Numbered from the stretch's first letter, positions 25,885 to 37,371 are shown. The stretch: 64,000 nucleotides of DNA from Acidobacteriota bacterium (GCA_030697165.1 JAUYQQ010000001.1:186001-250000); one strand, 5' to 3'. Numbers and translations are program-made. The notes: generated by a model not told the origin, from the letters alone.

Positions 25885-26821
25885 CACCTGCGTGGTTGGT
25901 GATTCGTTCTTCGTGTTTCGCCTTGGGAAACATTCCCGGCGTCTCGGGAATGGGCGCGTCGCGCCAGCGGCGGTGCATCCACAGCCACAACTCCGGATGC
26001 TTGCGGACATGCATCTCGAGCACGTCGGTGCAGCGCTGCGTGAACTCGCGGATGGCGTCGGGACCATCACCCGCCGGCGGCTCGACGGGCGATTCGTAGA
26101 TGAAACGATAGCGCCCGCCGGGCAGCGGCAGGGCGAACACCGGGATCACCGCGGCGCCGGTGCGGAGCGCCAAGGCGGCCAGCGTCGAGGTGGTCGCTGC
26201 CGGGCGGCGGAAGAAGTTGACCCAAATCGCGTCGGGGCTGTGCATGTGCTGATCGATCAGCATCGCCACACCTTCGCCTGCCGCCAGCAACCGCAGCACG
26301 CGGCGCACCGCACCCTGGCGGTAGATTACGGAGTTGCCAGTGCCGGTTCGCATGCGCTCCAGCAGGTCGTTCAGCGGCCCATTGTCGAGGGCGCGCGCCA
26401 GCACGCCAATCGGCCGCAGCTTCGCGCCGTGCGCCATCGCCTGGAGTTCCCAGAAGCCGAAGTGACCGGTGAAGAACAACACGCCCTTGCCCTGCGCATA
26501 GGCCAGGCGCACGCGTTCGTCGCCCTCGTATTCCGCGCGCGCGAGCATCTGGTCTGGCGTGAGGGCGCTGAACGTCAACAGCTTCAGCAGCACCTGGCCG
26601 AAGTGCGCGAACGTCGCCCGCGCAATGGCGCGTCGCTCGGCTGCGGGCCGCTTGGGAAAACACTGCTCGAGGTTGGCCAGCGCCACACGTCGGTGCGGCG
26701 CGTCGAGCGCGTAGAACATCAACCCCAGCGCGCTGCCACCCATGCGCACCATGCCGTCGGGCAGGCGGCACGCAATGCCGCGCACGGCAACGACGGCCCA
26801 GTGCTCAAGGGTCTCGCGCAT
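25871..26821 (-). CDS. Lipid A lauroyl/myristoyl-type acyltransferase (LpxL family)
   Basis: 316 residues from ATG 26821. One N-terminal hydrophobic segment (GGSALGLMFYAL) is followed by NLEQCFPKRPAAER, FTGHFGFWELQAMAH (the HxxxxE/D catalytic motif), MLIDQHMHSPDAIWVNFF and WLWMHRRWRD. It transfers secondary acyl chains to Kdo-lipid A at the inner membrane. The start overlaps the lpxK stop by one base (TGATG). LpxL and LpxM cannot be told apart here. Confidence 0.92.
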   Translation of the reverse strand: MRETLEHWAVVAVRGIACRLPDGMVRMGGSALGLMFYALDAPHRRVALANLEQCFPKRPAAERRAIARATFAHFGQVLLKLLTFSALTPDQMLARAEYEGDERVRLAYAQGKGVLFFTGHFGFWELQAMAHGAKLRPIGVLARALDNGPLNDLLERMRTGTGNSVIYRQGAVRRVLRLLAAGEGVAMLIDQHMHSPDAIWVNFFRRPAATTSTLAALALRTGAAVIPVFALPLPGGRYRFIYESPVEPPAGDGPDAIREFTQRCTDVLEMHVRKHPELWLWMHRRWRDAPIPETPGMFPKAKHEERITNHAGDDGR

Positions 26822-27805
26822 CAGAGGATCGCCCGCACGGATTCGAAGAGCGCCTCTGCGGGCTCGAAGGTCACGACCAGAGGGACGCGATACACCGCGA
26901 AGGGCAAGGCGCCCAGCGCTTCGAATCGCACCGCGTCCTTGTCGGTCGTCAACACAGCATCGGCGCCACTGGTTTGCAGCGTGCTGGCGATCCGGTCGAC
27001 GTCCGCGCGCGTAAAGCGATGATGATCGGGAAAGAAGACCGAGTCGGCGACGGTCCATCCCGCGTCGCGAAGACTCTCCACGAACCGAGACGGATGAGCA
27101 ATGCCGGCGACGACGAGAATCTTCGAGTCCAACGCCCTGATCCCCGATCCCTGATCCCCGAGCCCTGTCCACACAGGAGCCCCCAGGGTCCGCCGGGCTC
27201 CACACGATTGCGAGATGCCAAGGGACCATGCTTCGGTGGACGCGGCGCCGGCGGTCGCATCCGACACGACCAGTACGTGCGCGCGGGCCGCGGCATCCAC
27301 CGGCTCGCGGAGGCGTCCCATCGGGATCACCCGGCCCTGCGAAATCTCGCCCATGGTCGTGACCAGCACATCGAGATCGCGCGCGAGCTGCACGTACTGA
27401 AACCCGTCATCGAGAATATGGACCGTGCAGTGCAACTGCCGCTCGGCCAGCGTGCCGGCGAGGTAGCGATCGGGCGACACGCACACCACGGCGCCGGGCA
27501 CCTGGCGCGCCAGCATCAGCGGCTCGTCGCCGGATCGGTCCACGCCTTCGCGGACCTGCGCGCCATCGGACACCACGACCACGCCGTCCGGCGCGTCGGC
27601 CCGGCCGTAGCCGCGGCTCAAGATCGCGGGCCGCTCGCCCTGGTCAACCAGCCACTGCGCGATGGCGGCGACGACCGGCGACTTGCCGGTGCCGCCCATC
27701 GACAGGTTGCCCACGCTCACGACCGGTCGCGCCAAATGCTGCCGGCGCTCGGGGTGCTGCTCGAGCCACCGCCGGCGAACGCGCATCACCTGGCCGTAAA
27801 GGGTA

Positions 27806-27813
<8 letters not shown>
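26821..27813 (-). CDS. lpxK: Tetraacyldisaccharide 4-prime-kinase, with an in-frame repeat insert
   Basis: About 330 residues. SVGNLSMGGTGKSPVV is the LpxK P-loop and ILSRGYGR and ILDDGFQYVQLARDLDVLV are conserved. TTG 27813 is chosen because LLDTLYGQVMRVRRRW matches the family N-terminal helix; ATG 27786 is the alternative. It phosphorylates lipid A disaccharide at the inner membrane. Residues ~215-227 (GLGDQGSGIRALDS) are encoded by degenerate GGGATCA repeats. It overlaps waaA by 8 bases with this start. Confidence 0.9.
27133..27168. repeat. Degenerate GGGATCA heptamers inside lpxK
   Basis: On the minus strand: GGGCTCG, GGGATCA, GGGATCG, GGGATCA, then GGG. Same heptamer family as 3014-3066, in frame in lpxK. 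Confidence 0.82.
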
Positions 27814-30209
<2,396 letters not shown>

Positions 30210-30222
30210 GGCCGGAACGGAG

Positions 30223-30269
30223 GGCGAGGGCTTTAGCCCTCGCCTGAGGCCGAGGCTGAAGCCTCGGCC
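30223..30269. repeat. Two CTTTAG/CTGAAG-core hairpins between gap and pgk
   Basis: GGCGAGGGC-TTTA-GCCCTCGCC (30223-30244) and GGCCGAGGC-TGAA-GCCTCGGCC (30248-30269), beginning 14 bases after the gap stop. They could act as intercistronic stability elements; no T-run follows. Confidence 0.92.
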
Positions 30270-30280
30270 CTCCCAACACC

Positions 30281-31480
30281 ATGACCAAACATTCGCTCAA
30301 GGATTTCTCCGTCGCCGGGAAGCGCGTCTTCATCCGCGTGGACTTCAACGTGCCGCTCAAGAACGGCGCGATTACCGACGACACCCGGATCACGTCGACG
30401 TTGCCGACCATCCAGCACGTGCTGGACCAGGGCGGAACGGCCATCCTCGCGTCACACCTGGGGCGGCCCAAGGGCAAGCCGGCGCCCGAGTTTAGCCTCA
30501 AGCCGGTGGCGGCGCGGCTCGGCGAACTGCTCAAGCGGCAAGTCACGTTTGCCGACGACTGTATCGGTCGCGCTGCCATTCGCGCGGTCGAAGCGGCGCA
30601 CGCCGCGGGCGGATCGAAGCTCGTGCTGCTCGAGAACCTGCGCTTCCACGCCCAGGAAGAGAAGAACGACCCTGCCTTCGCCGAAGAGCTGGCCACGCTC
30701 GGCGACATCTACATCAACGACGCCTTTGGCGCGGCGCACCGGGCGCACGCGTCGGTGGCGGCCATAGTCCCGCACTTTGCTGAAGCGGGCGCGGGACTGT
30801 TGATGGAGAAGGAGCTCACCTATCTCGGCCTCGCGTTGGGCGAGCCGGATCGTCCGTTCGTGGCGGTGATGGGCGGCGCCAAGGTGTCGGACAAGATCGA
30901 TGTGATCGACGGCATGCTCGGCCGGGTGGATCGGCTGCTCGTCGGCGGCGCCATGGCCTACACGTTCTTCAAGGCGCTCGGCATGCCGGTCGGCAAGTCG
31001 CTCGTCGAAGACGACAAGCAGGACGAGGCGCGCACGATCATCGCGCACGCCCAGGCTCGCGGAGTGGTGCTGCAACTGCCGGTCGATCACGTGGTAGCGG
31101 CGGCGCTCGACGCGGCCGCGGCCACCGAGGTATTGAAGGTGGGCGACGCGGCGATTGGCGATCGCATGGGCCTGGACATCGGCCCCGAAACATCGCGGCT
31201 CTATGCTGGCCTGCTGGCCGATGCCAAGACGGTGGTCTGGAACGGCCCGATGGGCGTGTTCGAACTGGCGCCGTTTGCCAAGGGCACCTTGGCGGTGGCC
31301 CAGGCCGTGGCCCAGGTGCAGGGCACGACCATCATCGGCGGCGGCGATTCGGTGGCCGCGATCAACGCCGCTCACGTCGCCGACAAGATCACGCACATCT
31401 CGACGGGCGGCGGCGCCTCGCTGGAATTCCTCGGCGGCGCCGAGTTGCCTGGAGTAGCGGCGTTACCCGACAAGAAATGA
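30281..31480 (+). CDS. pgk: Phosphoglycerate kinase
   Basis: 399 residues. [70 protein letters not shown] and [13 protein letters not shown] are the standard PGK blocks in order. It transfers the acyl phosphate of 1,3-bisphosphoglycerate to ADP. Second gene of the glycolytic operon, ending next to a repeat element. Confidence 0.98.
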   Translation: MTKHSLKDFSVAGKRVFIRVDFNVPLKNGAITDDTRITSTLPTIQHVLDQGGTAILASHLGRPKGKPAPEFSLKPVAARLGELLKRQVTFADDCIGRAAIRAVEAAHAAGGSKLVLLENLRFHAQEEKNDPAFAEELATLGDIYINDAFGAAHRAHASVAAIVPHFAEAGAGLLMEKELTYLGLALGEPDRPFVAVMGGAKVSDKIDVIDGMLGRVDRLLVGGAMAYTFFKALGMPVGKSLVEDDKQDEARTIIAHAQARGVVLQLPVDHVVAAALDAAAATEVLKVGDAAIGDRMGLDIGPETSRLYAGLLADAKTVVWNGPMGVFELAPFAKGTLAVAQAVAQVQGTTIIGGGDSVAAINAAHVADKITHISTGGGASLEFLGGAELPGVAALPDKK

Positions 31481-31483
31481 AAG

Positions 31484-31591
31484 GCGACCACGACGGACAC
31501 GAAGACGGAATCACGAGGGACGCGATGCCTTACTTAAGAAAACCAATATTCGCGTGCTTCGTGGACCCTTCGCGTGCTTCGTGGTTGCGTT
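31484..31591. repeat. CCACGA-GGACACGAAG inverted element between pgk and tpiA, copy 1
   Basis: GACCACGACGGACACGAAGA at the left is mirrored by TTCGCGTGCTTCGTGGTTGC at the right, with a second GTGCTTCGTGGACC inside. It starts within a few bases of the pgk stop. Copy 2 is at 41693-41807. Confidence 0.82.
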
Positions 31592-31597
31592 GAGACT

Positions 31598-32356
31598 ATG
31601 CGCACACCGCTGATCGCCGGCAACTTCAAGATGTTCAAGACCGCGGCCGAGACCGCGGCCTACGTCGCCGAGTTGCGCGGGTTGATCAAGGACGTGGGCA
31701 GCGTCGAGATCGTGATCGCGCCGCCGTTTACGTCGCTGGCGGCAGCGGCGCAGGCGGCGGCCGGCAGCAGTGTTGGCGTCGGCGCACAAAACGTGCACTG
31801 GGAGCGCGAAGGCGCGTTCACGGGCGAAATCAGCGCGGGCATGGTGCGCGAGACCGGTGCGCGGTTCGTCATCGTCGGCCACTCCGAACGCCGGACGCTC
31901 TTTGGCGAGACCAACGCCACCGTCAACAAGAAGATGAATGCGGCGCTCGGCGCGGGCCTGACACCGATCGTGTGCATTGGCGAAACGCTCGAGCAGCGCG
32001 ACCGGAACGAGACGCTGGCGGTGCTCGATCGGCAAATCAAGGAAGGCCTGGACGGCGCCACCGGCGAACAGCTGGCGGCCATGGTCCTGGCCTACGAGCC
32101 GGTATGGGCGATTGGGACCGGGCGCAACGCCACGCCGGCCCAGGCCGGCGAGGCCCATTTCCACATCCGGCAGCGGCTCAAACAGTGGTTTGGGCTCGAG
32201 TCCTCGGATCGGTGCCGCATTCTGTATGGCGGAAGTGTGAAGCCCGACAACATCGCCAAGCTCATCGCCCAGCCCGACGTGGACGGGGCTCTGGTTGGAG
32301 GGGCCAGCCTCGACCCGAAGAGCTTCCTTGCCATCATCCGCGGCGCGGCGATATAA
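31598..32356 (+). CDS. tpiA: Triosephosphate isomerase
   Basis: 252 residues from ATG 31598. LIAGNFKMFK carries the N-terminal Lys, FVIVGHSERRTLFGET the catalytic His, LAYEPVWAIGTGRNATP the catalytic Glu and flexible loop, and ILYGGSVKPDN the phosphate loop. Classic N-K of NWK is NFK here, a common variation. Third gene of the glycolytic operon. Confidence 0.97.
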   Translation: MRTPLIAGNFKMFKTAAETAAYVAELRGLIKDVGSVEIVIAPPFTSLAAAAQAAAGSSVGVGAQNVHWEREGAFTGEISAGMVRETGARFVIVGHSERRTLFGETNATVNKKMNAALGAGLTPIVCIGETLEQRDRNETLAVLDRQIKEGLDGATGEQLAAMVLAYEPVWAIGTGRNATPAQAGEAHFHIRQRLKQWFGLESSDRCRILYGGSVKPDNIAKLIAQPDVDGALVGGASLDPKSFLAIIRGAAI

Positions 32357-32371
32357 TCGGAAGTTCTTGCC

Positions 32372-32701
32372 ATGATTTATTACGCCATCATCACCGGTTA
32401 CGTCGTTATCTGCGTGCTGCTGATCATCACGATCCTGCTGCAGCAGGGTAAAGGCGGCGATATTGCGAGCGCGTTTGGGGGCGGCAGCAGCCAGGCGGTG
32501 TTCGGCGCGCGTTCGGGCGCCACGTTGCTGACCCGGGCGACCGCGGTGCTTGCGGCCCTGTTCGTGATTGGCGCGATTACGCTCACGATCTGGGGCCAGC
32601 GGGGTCCAGGATCGGTGGTCGGCGGCATCGACGCTCCGCCCCTTGCCCCGGCCCCGGCCGCGCCGCCGGCGACTCCGGCACCGGGTAACAGCACGCCGTA
32701 G
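32372..32701 (+). CDS. secG: Preprotein translocase subunit SecG
   Basis: 109 residues. Two membrane segments (YVVICVLLIITILLQ and AVLAALFVIGAITLT) flank LLQQGKGGDIASAFGGGSSQ and VFGARSG, typical of SecG. A Pro/Ala-rich tail follows. It completes SecYEG at the inner membrane. It lies 15 bases after tpiA, and the stop abuts a CTGAAG-core hairpin. Confidence 0.95.
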   Translation: MIYYAIITGYVVICVLLIITILLQQGKGGDIASAFGGGSSQAVFGARSGATLLTRATAVLAALFVIGAITLTIWGQRGPGSVVGGIDAPPLAPAPAAPPATPAPGNSTP

Positions 32702-32703
32702 CC

Positions 32704-32724
32704 GGGCGCACTGAAGTGCGGCCC
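32704..32724. repeat. CTGAAG-core hairpin after secG
   Basis: GGGCGCAC-TGAA-GTGCGGCCC with one bulged base, three bases after the secG stop; no strong T-run. Confidence 0.7.
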
Positions 32725-32739
32725 TGCCAGAAACTGGTC

Positions 32740-32745
32740 TATACT
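32740..32745 (+). promoter_or_regulatory. -10 element for tRNA-Leu
   Basis: TATACT about 12 bases before the expected transcript start of tRNA-Leu. No convincing -35 box. Confidence 0.4.
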
Positions 32746-32757
32746 TTCTATCTGCCT

Positions 32758-32844
32758 GCGGGAGTGGCGGAATTGGCAGACGCACTAGCTTGAGGTGCTA
32801 GCGGGAGCAATCCCGTGGAGGTTCGAGTCCTCTCTTCCGCACCA
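32758..32844 (+). tRNA. tRNA-Leu (anticodon GAG)
   Basis: 87 bases with long variable arm and encoded CCA. Acceptor GCGGGAG/CTTCCGC, anticodon stem CTAGC/GCTAG with loop TTGAGGT, T loop GGTTCGAGTCC. A dispersed element starts at the CCA. Confidence 0.96.
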
Positions 32845-32969
32845 TTCGACTCACCTACGGTTCGCCTCCGGCGAACCGCAGGTTCGCTCATGGCGGGCCA
32901 TCCACGGGTCGAATGTCCTGAGTAAGCAATAGGTTCGCCGAAGGCGAGCCTATTGCGCATCGAAGGGCA
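32845..32969. repeat. tRNA-3-prime-associated structured element, copy B
   Basis: Starts TTCGACTCACC directly after the tRNA-Leu CCA and ends ATCGAAGGGCA. Hairpins: CGGTTCGCC-TCC-GGCGAACCG and CAATAGGTTCGCC-GAA-GGCGAGCCTATTG. Conserved blocks match copy A (16573-16698), while stem sequences differ but stay paired. Confidence 0.88.
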
Positions 32970-33023
32970 AACTCCAAACCCCTTTGCTAACCAACACCAG
33001 ACGATGGCATCGTCGTCGGCGTC

Positions 33024-33326
33024 ATGCCATTCGTGTATCTCCTTCGCTGTGTGGATAGCACCTTGTACGTGGGCCACACCCACGACCTCGCCGCTCGCGC
33101 GAAAGCCCACAACGACGGCCACGGCTCAGCCTACACGGCATCCCGACGGCCTGTGACCATGGTCTACGCAGAGGAGCACTCTACGCTGCCGGGCGCGGTC
33201 ACGCGTGAGCATCAGCTCAAGCGATGGACACAGGCAAAGAAGCAGGCCCTCATCGATCGCCGTCTGGCCCCGATGAACGCGCCGGCCCCGCGCGGCCGAC
33301 GGTGCCGAACGCGTCAACACCCTTGA
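33024..33326 (+). CDS. GIY-YIG domain endonuclease-like protein
   Basis: 100 residues, a single GIY-YIG domain. FVYLLRC and LYVGHT stand for the GIY and YIG strands, the conserved Arg is in LAARAKAHN, and the metal-binding Glu in REHQLKRW. Solitary GIY-YIG proteins of this size (YhbQ-like) are common and mostly uncharacterised. The gene follows the tRNA-Leu-associated element by 54 bases and its last 77 bases overlap the 3-prime end of the opposite gene, suggesting the tRNA element plus nuclease arrived together and disturbed the neighbour; that is inference. Confidence 0.85.
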   Translation: MPFVYLLRCVDSTLYVGHTHDLAARAKAHNDGHGSAYTASRRPVTMVYAEEHSTLPGAVTREHQLKRWTQAKKQALIDRRLAPMNAPAPRGRRCRTRQHP

Positions 33327-34221
33327 AGCTCCACGGCCAGGCGCCCAGATAGCCGCCATCGCGGGCGAGCGCCTGGTAATCCTCGGGCCAGTACGCCGGC
33401 GGCAGGTGATCGGGCGGATGCTGTCGCGGACTCGCGGCATGCTCACCGATCAACAGCGGCTTGCTCAATCCGAAACTCGCCGCGCTGCGGCCAAACACGG
33501 AGAGGTCTCGATCCTGGTAGCGCACGTCAGGGTACGAATGCACCTGGATGAAGTCGAGGCCGTACGCGGGATGGTCCCATTCGGTCGCGAAGCGGACGCG
33601 ACCCCCGCCCAGCGTGACCAGGGCCGAGGAGCGCGCGTGAATGCTGGCTGACACGTCGCCCACGAACGCCCGCAGTTCGTCGAGGGTCAAGGTCTCGCGG
33701 CCAAAGGGCGGCTCGAGGCCGGCCGTCACCCAATCCGGCTCGTTGATGATGTCGAACGAGTGGATGGCCTGCCCGAGGTCGGCGCGCGCGCCGGCCGTGC
33801 CGTAGGCATCAAGCAGCGGCTCGACCAACGCGCCAATCATCCCGGCCCGATCGCGAGCGGACGCCGCCATGGCCCGCCTCATCGGATCGTGCATCCAGGC
33901 GTAATCGAACAGCACCAGGCACAGGCGCACGCCGGCATCGCGCGCGCACGTCAGGGCCGCGTCCATGTCGGTGAAGAACAGGGTGTCCAGGCCATCGCAG
34001 CGGCGATCGGCGCCCCACCGTATTCCGCCGCGACCATCGGTGAACACAAACCACCGCACGACCTCGATGCCCAGGCCGGCCATCGCATGGAGATCGGCTT
34101 GCACGTCATCGACATGAGTCGAGACGCCGGTGTGGCTGTTCCAGATATTGCGGCCGAAGTCGCAGCCGTAGTTGGGCCGGCCGTTGACGATGGTCCAGGG
34201 ATAGTTGATGCCGGCGATCAC
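33250..34221 (-). CDS. Glycoside hydrolase-like protein (clan GH-A, GH5-type)
   Basis: 323 residues from GTG 34221. A TIM-barrel glycosidase pattern is visible: HSFDIINEPDW places the acid/base Glu after strand 4 and KPLLIGEHAAS the nucleophile Glu after strand 7; AWPWSFKG is close to the C-terminus. No signal peptide. Mannanase or glucanase activity is possible. The final ~25 residues (GRAGPARSSGPDGDR) lie opposite the GIY-YIG coding region and look like run-on sequence rather than a native end. Confidence 0.72.
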   Translation of the reverse strand: MIAGINYPWTIVNGRPNYGCDFGRNIWNSHTGVSTHVDDVQADLHAMAGLGIEVVRWFVFTDGRGGIRWGADRRCDGLDTLFFTDMDAALTCARDAGVRLCLVLFDYAWMHDPMRRAMAASARDRAGMIGALVEPLLDAYGTAGARADLGQAIHSFDIINEPDWVTAGLEPPFGRETLTLDELRAFVGDVSASIHARSSALVTLGGGRVRFATEWDHPAYGLDFIQVHSYPDVRYQDRDLSVFGRSAASFGLSKPLLIGEHAASPRQHPPDHLPPAYWPEDYQALARDGGYLGAWPWSFKGVDAFGTVGRAGPARSSGPDGDR

Positions 34222-34272
34222 GTTTCGCGCACGTTCGATCCCATCCTAGCCTAGCCGTGAGAAAATCCCGAC

Positions 34273-35199
34273 ATGACACGCTTCGCCTGCCGGCTCCTCA
34301 TCGCGACCCTGGTGGTCGGCGCCGGCGCGTGCGGCCGCGCTGACTCACCACCGGCGAATGCGACGCCAACGGTCGCCCCGGCGCCTGCCTCACCCGCGCC
34401 GGCCGCACGCCGGCCGATCGAGGAAGCGGCGCCTGAACCACCGCCATCAGCGGGCGCCCTTGCCCTGATCAAGGCGCCGGCCCTGGGCGACCTTGACGCC
34501 ATGGCCAAGCGCGGCCGCATCCGCATTCTCGTGGCGCGGAGCCGCACCTACTACTTCGTGGACAACGACCGTCAGCGCGGCGCGACCTACGACGCGGGCG
34601 TGACGTTTGCGCGCTTTGTGACCAGCCGCCTGGGGCCCGGACAGGCGCCGATCTCGGTGGTCTTCATCCCCACCCCTGAGAATGCCCTGGTGGCCGACCT
34701 GCTGGCCGGGCGCGGCGACATTGCCGCCAACCTCCGGCAGACGTTCGAGCGCGACGACCAGGTGGCCTTTGCCACGCCGACGCTGACCGGCATTCGCGAG
34801 TTGATCGTCACCGGGAGAGGCGAGCGGCCACTCGTGAGCCTGGAAGACGTCGCCGGCCGCAGCATTCACGTGCGCAAGAGCAGCGATCACCACGCGAGCC
34901 TGGTGCGCCTGAACGAGCAGCTGAAGAAGATCGATCGCCAACCCGCCCGCATTGCCATGGCCGACGAAGCGCTGACGGACGAGGACCTGCTGGACCGCGT
35001 GAACGAAGGCACCTTCCCCGCAACGCTGGCCGACGACTACATCTTCGACGCGCGGCAGCGCGAGCTGACGAGCGTGGCGGCGAACCGGGACGTGGCGGTG
35101 AGCCAGGACGGCGTGATCGCGTGGGTCACGCGCAAGGACGCCACGCAGATGCTCGAGGCAATCAACGCCTTCTTCGCCACGCACCGGCCGAAGCCCTGA
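34273..35199 (+). CDS. Periplasmic solute-binding-domain lipoprotein (MltF-N-like)
   Basis: 308 residues. The signal ends in the lipobox VVGAGAC with the lipid-modified Cys near residue 20, then a Pro/Ala-rich linker to about residue 60. The rest is an SBP_bac_3-like fold (AKRGRIRILVARSRTYYFVD, ADLLAGRGDIAAN, LVSLEDVAGRSIHVRKSSDH) resembling the N-terminal half of the lytic transglycosylase MltF, but with no lysozyme domain. It may bind a peptide or cell-wall fragment and precedes a two-component pair and HtrA. Confidence 0.78.
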   Translation: MTRFACRLLIATLVVGAGACGRADSPPANATPTVAPAPASPAPAARRPIEEAAPEPPPSAGALALIKAPALGDLDAMAKRGRIRILVARSRTYYFVDNDRQRGATYDAGVTFARFVTSRLGPGQAPISVVFIPTPENALVADLLAGRGDIAANLRQTFERDDQVAFATPTLTGIRELIVTGRGERPLVSLEDVAGRSIHVRKSSDHHASLVRLNEQLKKIDRQPARIAMADEALTDEDLLDRVNEGTFPATLADDYIFDARQRELTSVAANRDVAVSQDGVIAWVTRKDATQMLEAINAFFATHRPKP

Positions 35200-35205
35200 G
35201 CCGCA

Positions 35206-35287
35206 GATGGGTCACAGCCACAGACTTGACGCAGATTACGAGCCGCAGATTAACGCAGACTACCAGCCGCAGATTATCAAGACAGGC
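35206..35287. repeat. GCCGCAGATTAACGCAGA-type tandem repeats
   Basis: Degenerate units such as GCCGCAGATTAACGCAGACT and AGCCGCAGATTATC run from just after the lipoprotein stop to 13 bases before the response regulator. CACAGCCACAGA also occurs in the outer arm of the element at 4947-4985. Confidence 0.8.
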
Positions 35288-35300
35288 TATTAGCTACGTT

Positions 35301-35975
35301 ATGCGCATCCTGGTTGCTGAAGACGACTCCGTGATCGCCGACTTCGTGGCCCAGGGGCTACGCGAGGCGGGGTTCGTCGTCGACGTGGCCGCCACCGGAC
35401 CCGACGGCCTCCGCAAGGCGTTGAACGGGACGTACGATGCCGCCGTCATCGACGTGATGCTGCCGGGACTGGACGGCCTCGCATTGATCGAGCAACTGCG
35501 GGCGAAGAAAGTGCAGACGCCGGTGCTGATCCTGAGTGCGCGCCACACCGTTGACGACCGCGTGAAGGGCTTGCAGGCCGGCGGCGACGACTACCTGACC
35601 AAGCCGTTTGCCTTCGCCGAGTTGCTGGCGCGGGTCCAGGCGCTGCTGCGCCGAGGCGGCGGCACACCGGAAGTGACGCGGCTAGTCGTGGGCGACCTGT
35701 CCCTCGACCTGCTGTCGAGAAAGGTCGAGCGCGCCGGCCAGGCCCTGGACCTGCGGCCGCGCGAGTTCGCCCTGCTCGAGTACCTGATGCGGCACCCCGG
35801 CCGCGTGCTGTCGAAGACCATGATCCTGTCGCAGGTCTGGGGCTACTCGTTCGACCCGGGCACCAACGTGGTCGACGTACTGGTCTCGCGGCTGCGCGAC
35901 AAGGTCGACGAAGGGTTCGCGACCAGGCTGATTCATACCGTGCGCGGAGCGGGCTATGTCCTCAAGCTGGATTGA
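35301..35975 (+). CDS. OmpR-family response regulator
   Basis: 224 residues from ATG 35301. Receiver domain: acidic pair E7-D8-D9, phospho-acceptor D51 (AVIDVMLPGLDG), T/S in LILSAR, and K101 in YLTKPF. The C-terminal winged helix has LRPREFALLEYLMRHPGRVLSK and VDVLVSRLRDKVD. It overlaps the kinase gene by 20 bases, so the two proteins are a cognate pair. HtrA downstream suggests an envelope-stress response. Confidence 0.94.
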   Translation: MRILVAEDDSVIADFVAQGLREAGFVVDVAATGPDGLRKALNGTYDAAVIDVMLPGLDGLALIEQLRAKKVQTPVLILSARHTVDDRVKGLQAGGDDYLTKPFAFAELLARVQALLRRGGGTPEVTRLVVGDLSLDLLSRKVERAGQALDLRPREFALLEYLMRHPGRVLSKTMILSQVWGYSFDPGTNVVDVLVSRLRDKVDEGFATRLIHTVRGAGYVLKLD

Positions 35976-37344
35976 GCGCGCCAGCCAGGCCCTCGGCCTC
36001 CGGCTCGCGGCGTGGTACCTCGGCACCTTCCTCGCCAGCACGTTCATCATCGCCGGGCTGACCTACGGGCTGCTCGCGGCGTCGCTCGAGACCCGCGACC
36101 ACGACATCATCCAGTCCACGCTTCGCGAGTACGCGACGCGCTACCAGGCCGGCGGCCTGCCGGCGCTGGCCCGCGCGATCGAGATCGAACAACGGTCGGG
36201 ACTGCGCGAGCCGCTGTTCGTGCGGCTGGTCGGGCCGTTCCAGGATGTGCTGCTCTACTCGCTGCCCGAAACCTGGGGCGCGTTCGACCTGTCGGCGCTG
36301 CCCGGCGGCCCCAACGACATCTGGGGACAGGTACCCGCACGCGATCGCAACGCGGTGCTCGAGGTGGCCACGTTGACGCTCGGCGGCGGCACCGTGCTGC
36401 AGGTCGGCAAGACCAGCGAATCGCGCGACCAGTTGTTGGCGAACTTCCGTCGCGTGCTCCTGCTCGGCGCCGCCGCGGCCGTCGCCATTGGCATCATCGG
36501 CGGCTTCTTCCTGACGCGCTCGACGCTCAAGCCGCTGCGCGACCTGCGCGATGCGGTGCAGCGCATTCTCCGCACCGGGCAGACCGACGACCGCGTGCCG
36601 GTCTACGGCAGCGGCGATGCGGTCGACGAGTTGAGCGGGTTGTTCAACGCGATGCTGGCGCGGATCACCACGTTGATCCACGGCATGCACAACGCCCTCG
36701 ACCACGTCGCGCACGACCTGCGCACGCCCATGACGCGCCTGCGCGTCACGGCCGAATCGGCGTTGGCCACCGCCGACCCGGCCCGTCACCGGGAGGCGCT
36801 GTCAGACTGCCTGGAAGAATCAGAGCGCGTGCTGTCGATGCTGACGACGCTGATGGACATCTCCGAGGCTGAGACCGGCACCATGAAGCTGAACCGGCAG
36901 CCCGTTGATGTGGCGAAGCTCGTGGGCGAAGTGACAGCGGTCTACGAAGACACCGCCGAAGACGCCGGCGTGACGCTGCACGCGCGGGTGTCCGAACATC
37001 TAATCGTGACCGCCGACCGCGATCGCCTGCGCCAGGCGCTGGCCAATCTCGTCGATAACGCGATCAAGTACACGCCGCCGGGCGGGCGCGTGGAGCTTGA
37101 GGCCGGCAGGCCTGACGGCGGCGGCGTCACCATCAGCGTGCGCGACACCGGCGCCGGGATCCCCGAGCATGAGATCCCGCGCATCTGGGATCGCCTGTAC
37201 CGAGGCGACCAGAGCCGCACGACCCGCGGCCTGGGCCTGGGCCTGAGCCTCGTTCGGGCTTCAGTGGAGGCCCAGGGCGGCAGGGTCGCGGTGGAGAGCG
37301 CCCCCGGCCACGGCTCGACATTCACAATCACCCTGCCGAAGTAG
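35956..37344 (+). CDS. Sensor histidine kinase
   Basis: 462 residues. Membrane segments at ~18-42 and ~167-187 flank a periplasmic sensor of ~125 residues. HAMP follows (RSTLKPLRDLRDAV), then the H-box VAHDLRTPM with H253, N-box LVDNAIKYTPPGG, G1 DTGAGIPEHE and G2 RGLGLGLSLVRAS. It phosphorylates the overlapping OmpR-type regulator. The periplasmic domain has no recognised name. Confidence 0.93.
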   Translation: MSSSWIERASQALGLRLAAWYLGTFLASTFIIAGLTYGLLAASLETRDHDIIQSTLREYATRYQAGGLPALARAIEIEQRSGLREPLFVRLVGPFQDVLLYSLPETWGAFDLSALPGGPNDIWGQVPARDRNAVLEVATLTLGGGTVLQVGKTSESRDQLLANFRRVLLLGAAAAVAIGIIGGFFLTRSTLKPLRDLRDAVQRILRTGQTDDRVPVYGSGDAVDELSGLFNAMLARITTLIHGMHNALDHVAHDLRTPMTRLRVTAESALATADPARHREALSDCLEESERVLSMLTTLMDISEAETGTMKLNRQPVDVAKLVGEVTAVYEDTAEDAGVTLHARVSEHLIVTADRDRLRQALANLVDNAIKYTPPGGRVELEAGRPDGGGVTISVRDTGAGIPEHEIPRIWDRLYRGDQSRTTRGLGLGLSLVRASVEAQGGRVAVESAPGHGSTFTITLPK

Positions 37345-37350
37345 TCGGCC

Positions 37351-37371
37351 GACTCCCGACTCCCGACTCCC
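37351..37371. repeat. Heptamer tandem repeat (GACTCCC)3
   Basis: Three perfect units six bases after the kinase stop. This is the reverse complement of the GGGAGTC array in waaF. The remaining spacer to htrA (37372-37458) shows only ACACGGTTGTAATGC-like dyads and the ribosome-binding site. Confidence 0.9.
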
